Source: Edaphochlamys debaryana (taxonomy: Eukaryota; Chlorophyta; Chlorophyceae; Chlamydomonadales). Taken from it: a stretch of DNA of 64,000 nucleotides. The stretch lies in NCBI GenBank assembly GCA_016858145.1, contig JAEHOE010000149.1, positions 124,001 to 188,000 on the forward strand, in the 5' to 3' direction. A program made the translations under genes and the position numbers. Shown piece by piece: positions 61,201-64,000 of this stretch; positions within the stretch are counted from its first letter, which is position 1; each line of letters begins with the position of its first letter. The notes beneath the pieces are model-generated. The model did no database searches and had not been told where the DNA came from. It was given only the letters and a program-made list of their open reading frames with translations.

Positions 61201-62314
61201 ACGCCGGCGGCGGCGGCGAAGCCGGAGGAGGAGGCGGAGGCGCGGGGCAGCGGGTGAGCGTGGGGGTGGGCGTGGGGGTGGGTATGGATGGGAGGAATGA
61301 GGGAGCTGCTAGGGCCGCGCGAGGGGCCGCGGCGCGGGCTGGGCAGCGTCAGCGCCGGCGCTGCCGTCAGCGCCGCCGCCAGGGCGACGGCGGCGGCAGC
61401 AGCCGCGGGCGCGGAGGCCGGGATCCCGTTGGCGGAGCCTGCAGGTCAGGAAAAAAAGTCAGGGCGGAAGGGGGAGGGTGGGAAGGGGCAGCGTGCCAGA
61501 GGGGGCAGGTGGCGCACTGCAGCAGGTCGAGTTCCGCCGGCGCGTCGACACCACCCCCGCCCCCCGGGTCTTCACTCGCGAGGCTCCCCACCCTCTCCCT
61601 GCCCGCAGGTAGCCCCATTGCCGCTGCCTCCACCACCACCGCCCCACCTGCACCCCCCCACCTGAGACCCCAGCGGTGGCTGGGCGGTCCCCCGCGGCCT
61701 TGGCCCCCGCCGGCGCCGTCAGCGCCACCGCCAGCGCCAGGACCGAGCCCAGGCGCAGAGAGCTCGCCTCCGCTGCCGCCGCGCCGCCGCCGGCATGGCT
61801 GCTGGGTCACGGGTCGGGGTTGAAACCGAGGTGAGGGTGTTGCGGGGGTGATCGTGGTTGAGGCGTGGCAGGGAATCGCGGGCCGAAGGGTGCGCACCTG
61901 GGGGCGAAGCCGGCGGGGTGCAGGCCGCCCAGGCCGCCCTTGCAGCCCCTGCTGCTGACGATGGCCAGCATGCGACGCAGCCTGGCGCTGCGTCGCTGCT
62001 CCTCCAGCGCCCTGCGAGCGGACAGCGAGGAGGCCACGCGTTCTCCGGCATCCGCCTGAGTCCATGACGCGCAATTGCTTAGCCCCGGCCCTGCCTGCCG
62101 TTGCGCACCTCGCTCGCCAGGCATCGCACTGCACGCGCAAACGGCCGACTTCTGCTTCCGCCCGCTCCGCAGCGCCTTTCGAGCCCCGCACCACGTCCAA
62201 GAGCTCTGCAAAGGCCAGCCACGCGTCAGCAAAATGAAGCCGACCAAATGAAATGTTCAGAGACGGGAACGTGCCTTGGAGCGTGGACCGCGCGCGGTCC
62301 TCGAAATCCGCCAT
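55283..62314 (-). CDS. NAD kinase with very long low-complexity N-terminus
   Basis: NAD kinase phosphorylates NAD+ with ATP to give NADP+. Exons in transcript order: first exon near 62314 (3' boundary unresolved), 62055-61898, 61798-61662, 61438-61004, 60758-59358, 58992-58880, 58636-57406, 57231-57088, 56960-56452, 56215-56135, 55802-55713, 55492-55283. Without the first exon these sum to 4509 nt (1502 residues plus stop) with consistent phases. Catalytic landmarks are [11 protein letters not shown] and ATYVEPSML, then FVVVLGGDGTVLW with GGDG joined across an intron. Next come [58 protein letters not shown] and [13 protein letters not shown]. These are typical of eukaryotic NADKs. About 1000 residues precede the core, Ala/Gly/Ser/Pro-rich with a His-rich patch and a short [10 protein letters not shown] segment. 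The core has two low-complexity insertions. Start: ATG 62314 ([14 protein letters not shown]) looks coding, but its join to the next exon is unclear; an in-frame ATG near 62130 is the alternative. Confidence 0.85.
56036..56157 (-). repeat. tandem duplication of an NAD kinase exon end and donor
   Basis: On the minus strand the end of exon 56215-56135 (TCCATGGTGCACCCGCAG|GTGGGG) is repeated 53 bp further into the intron, with its GGGGTGGAGTGTGTG tail. A third, more decayed copy (TTGGTGCACCCGCAGG) lies at about 55931-55948. Use of the second donor would shift the frame. Confidence 0.8.
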
Positions 62315-63311
62315 CCTTTAGGGGGGAAGTCGTGAGGCTAGGCCATTTGCGTGCGTGCGTTACGCGCGTATGTATAGGGAGCTTGAAGCGCGGATGCTAT
62401 GAAGGCCAGCCGGTTTTGCCGGTCGACCGGTAAAGCGCGTCCAGGGCGTCTGCCCCTGGGCTGAGGGGTCGTTGAAGGCGCGGGCAGCACACGCATACCC
62501 CGCGACAGCTAGGGCTCGGAGAAGCACTGCAACACAGTCGTGATGCACGAGGTTTGCTGGGGGAAACGGTGCAGGCAGCGGGTAGGCATTTACGGTTGCC
62601 ATGGACGCTTTCTGCCGCCCCGACGTCGTCGTCCGGACTACGCTGCACGGCCCCTGCGAGCACAGAACCTCCGTGTCCCGTCTGCGCAGGTAAGCCAGAA
62701 CACCTCATCGTCCATCGAGCGTAGCGTTGCGCTACTCTGATGAAGGCCCGCGTCCGTGCCGACCCACGTCACAGGCCGTCCACCGCCCTTCCAACGACGC
62801 AGTCCATCCTCTCCGCAACCTTCGTTCCCCAACTGGCTGAGCCAACCACAGACTCACACCACGAGGCTGAGCGCACCTCCGCCCCCTTGTCCGCTGCCCC
62901 ACCCCCCGACGTCATTTGCCCAAACCTCCGGCTGAACCACCTCCACTCCCCACATGCTAGACGGACGAACCTCCTCGCGGGCGCACATGGCCCTGTCCGC
63001 TGCGTGCCTGGACGCCCCCACCCCCGTGCATCATCAGCCTGTGCAATCGCTCTCTCTCTCTCTCCTGTCCCTGCCCCAGCCCCTGCCCGCTCGTCCCTTA
63101 ACCATACCGTAACCACCGCACTTGTACCCGCACTACTGTGAGCTTTGCTGCCCCAGCCCCAGCCCCTGACCCAGCCCCAGCCCCAGCCCCTGACCCAGCC
63201 CCAGCCCCAGCCCCTGACCCTGCCCCGCTGCCCCCGCCCCGCCACGGTGCGCTGCACGAAGGCGCGGTAATTCCCCTCCTCCTTACCATAACAGCCGCGC
63301 TTGCACATTCA
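62315..63311. other. intergenic region between NAD kinase and the right-edge gene
   Basis: It presumably contains the NAD kinase promoter and the 3' UTR of the right-edge gene, both on the minus strand. No other gene is supported. Its right end is occupied by duplicated tail sequence and a 24-bp minisatellite. Confidence 0.5.
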
Positions 63312-63367
63312 CTACTGTCGGCCTTGCTGCCCCTGCCCCTGCCCCGCCACGGTGCGCTGCACAAAGG
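63103..63367 (-). repeat. tandem duplication of the 3' end of the right-edge gene
   Basis: The plus-strand block running from ACCATAACAGCCGCGCTTG through CACTACTGTCGGCCTTGCTG to CCGCCACGGTGCGCTGCAC (63285-63367) recurs in diverged, expanded form at about 63103-63262. The duplicated part includes the last codons (FVQRTVAG) and the TAG stop. Confidence 0.8.
63161..63232. repeat. 24-bp minisatellite, three copies
   Basis: Units starting AGCCCCTGACCCAGCCCCAG begin at 63161, 63185 and 63209; the third is cut short. The minisatellite sits inside the downstream copy of the duplicated gene tail and explains why that copy is longer. Confidence 0.85.
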
Positions 63368-63896
63368 CGTCGAACAGCGCCCTGAGCTCCGCCAGCTCCG
63401 CCTCCGCACGGCCCCGCAGCGCCGCCTCCGCCTCCGCCTGCCGCTGCAGCGCCGCCAGGTGCGCCGCCACCTCCGCCAGTAGCTGTACATTGCCCTGCCC
63501 GCCGCCGCCGCCGCCGCGAACGGGAGCGGCGGCCGGTGGCGGCGGCGGTGGCGACGCTGCCAGCAGGAGGCTGTGGTCATCGCTGGCGATGGCTGCCGCT
63601 GCCGTTGGCGGCGCCGCCGGTGCCAGGGCTAGCGGTTGCGCTGAGGCCGGGTCCCCTGCCTGCAGGTCCGGCGGCGGAGCGTCAGTGGCGGCGGCGGTGG
63701 TGGCGGCGGAGGCGGCTGGGCCTAGGGTCGTGGCGGAGGAGGTTGGAGAGTCGCCAGCCGACTCCGCCGCCGCTGCCGCCGCCAGCGCCGCCGCCAGCGC
63801 GCCGCCGCGGCTCCGCAGGCGTACGGCGTCAAACTGTGTACGGATGCGGTACAGCAGTGCGGCGGTACTGTCCAGCATCGCCGCCATTCCCTCCAG
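63312..63896 (-). CDS. last exon of an unrecognised coiled-coil protein (partial)
   Basis: A good acceptor (CCCCAG, ending just above 63896) is followed by 194 codons and a TAG at 63312-63314. The exon begins LEGMAAMLDSTAALLYRIRT, passes through an Ala/Pro/Gly-rich middle, and ends in a heptad-rich helix (LAALQRQAEAEAALRGRAEA, then ELRALFDAFVQRT). The helix predicts a coiled coil. Upstream exons lie beyond the right edge. I do not recognise the family. It lies in the same orientation as NAD kinase, about 1 kb upstream of it. Confidence 0.6.
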   Translation of the reverse strand: MEGMAAMLDSTAALLYRIRTQFDAVRLRSRGGALAAALAAAAAAESAGDSPTSSATTLGPAASAATTAAATDAPPPDLQAGDPASAQPLALAPAAPPTAAAAIASDDHSLLLAASPPPPPPAAAPVRGGGGGGQGNVQLLAEVAAHLAALQRQAEAEAALRGRAEAELAELRALFDAFVQRTVAGQGQGQQGRQ

Positions 63897-64000
63897 CTGG
63901 GGTTCGGGGTGGGGGAGAGGAGGGGAGGGGAGGCGGTTAGGGAGAGCGTGAGAAGGAGGCAGAGGGCACTAAGCAAGGGGGACATGTATGATAAGCGAAC

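Noticed and set aside
60960..61823. Plus-strand Ala/Pro-rich open frame of 287 codons
   Set aside because: It overlaps three minus-strand NAD kinase exons joined in consistent phase and has no domain.

Overview
The window is nuclear DNA of a GC-rich green alga, most like a volvocine (Chlamydomonas/Volvox-type) genome. The reasons are many short GT-AG introns, strong third-position GC, a hydroxyproline-type Ser/Pro linker, and a UGUAA-type poly(A) signal behind one gene. No tRNA, rRNA, CRISPR array or complete transposon was seen. Exon models below were built by hand from splice signals and reading phase; each complete model sums to a multiple of three. Boundaries may be off by a base or two.

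Layout. (1) 1-2206: non-coding upstream DNA with short repeats. (2) 2207-21203 (+), gene A: 47 exons, about 2739 residues. It has a signal peptide, a long Pmp-like parallel beta-helix ectodomain (GGA[IVL] and FxxN repeats), a Cys-rich juxtamembrane region and a polytopic membrane domain. (3) 23631-35178 (+), gene B: 20 exons, 2625 residues. It has the same architecture with an N-terminal SRCR domain and a Pro-rich linker added. (4) 37390-39546 (+), gene B': a truncated copy with only signal peptide, SRCR domain and Pro-rich linker; it still reads as a 260-residue open frame. (5) 41002-53035 (+), gene C: 20 exons, about 2682 residues, a full-length paralogue of B with nine exons of exactly the same length. 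(6) 55283-62314 (-): an unusually large NAD kinase, convergent with gene C. (7) 63312-63896 (-): the last exon of an unrecognised coiled-coil protein that enters from the right edge.

Genes A, B, B' and C form a tandem family of putative cell-surface receptors or adhesins. B and C alternate between near-identical and diverged blocks; one block of about 870 bp shows a single mismatch by eye. That pattern suggests recent gene conversion between diversifying ectodomains. B' could be a soluble SRCR product or a dead fragment.

A second theme is that exon-intron junctions are locally duplicated inside introns at least five times, on both strands. Two cases are in frame: a second donor adding 20 codons, and upstream acceptors adding 14 or 28 codons. 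Both could give alternative proteins, and both look like tandem-duplication changes in gene structure.
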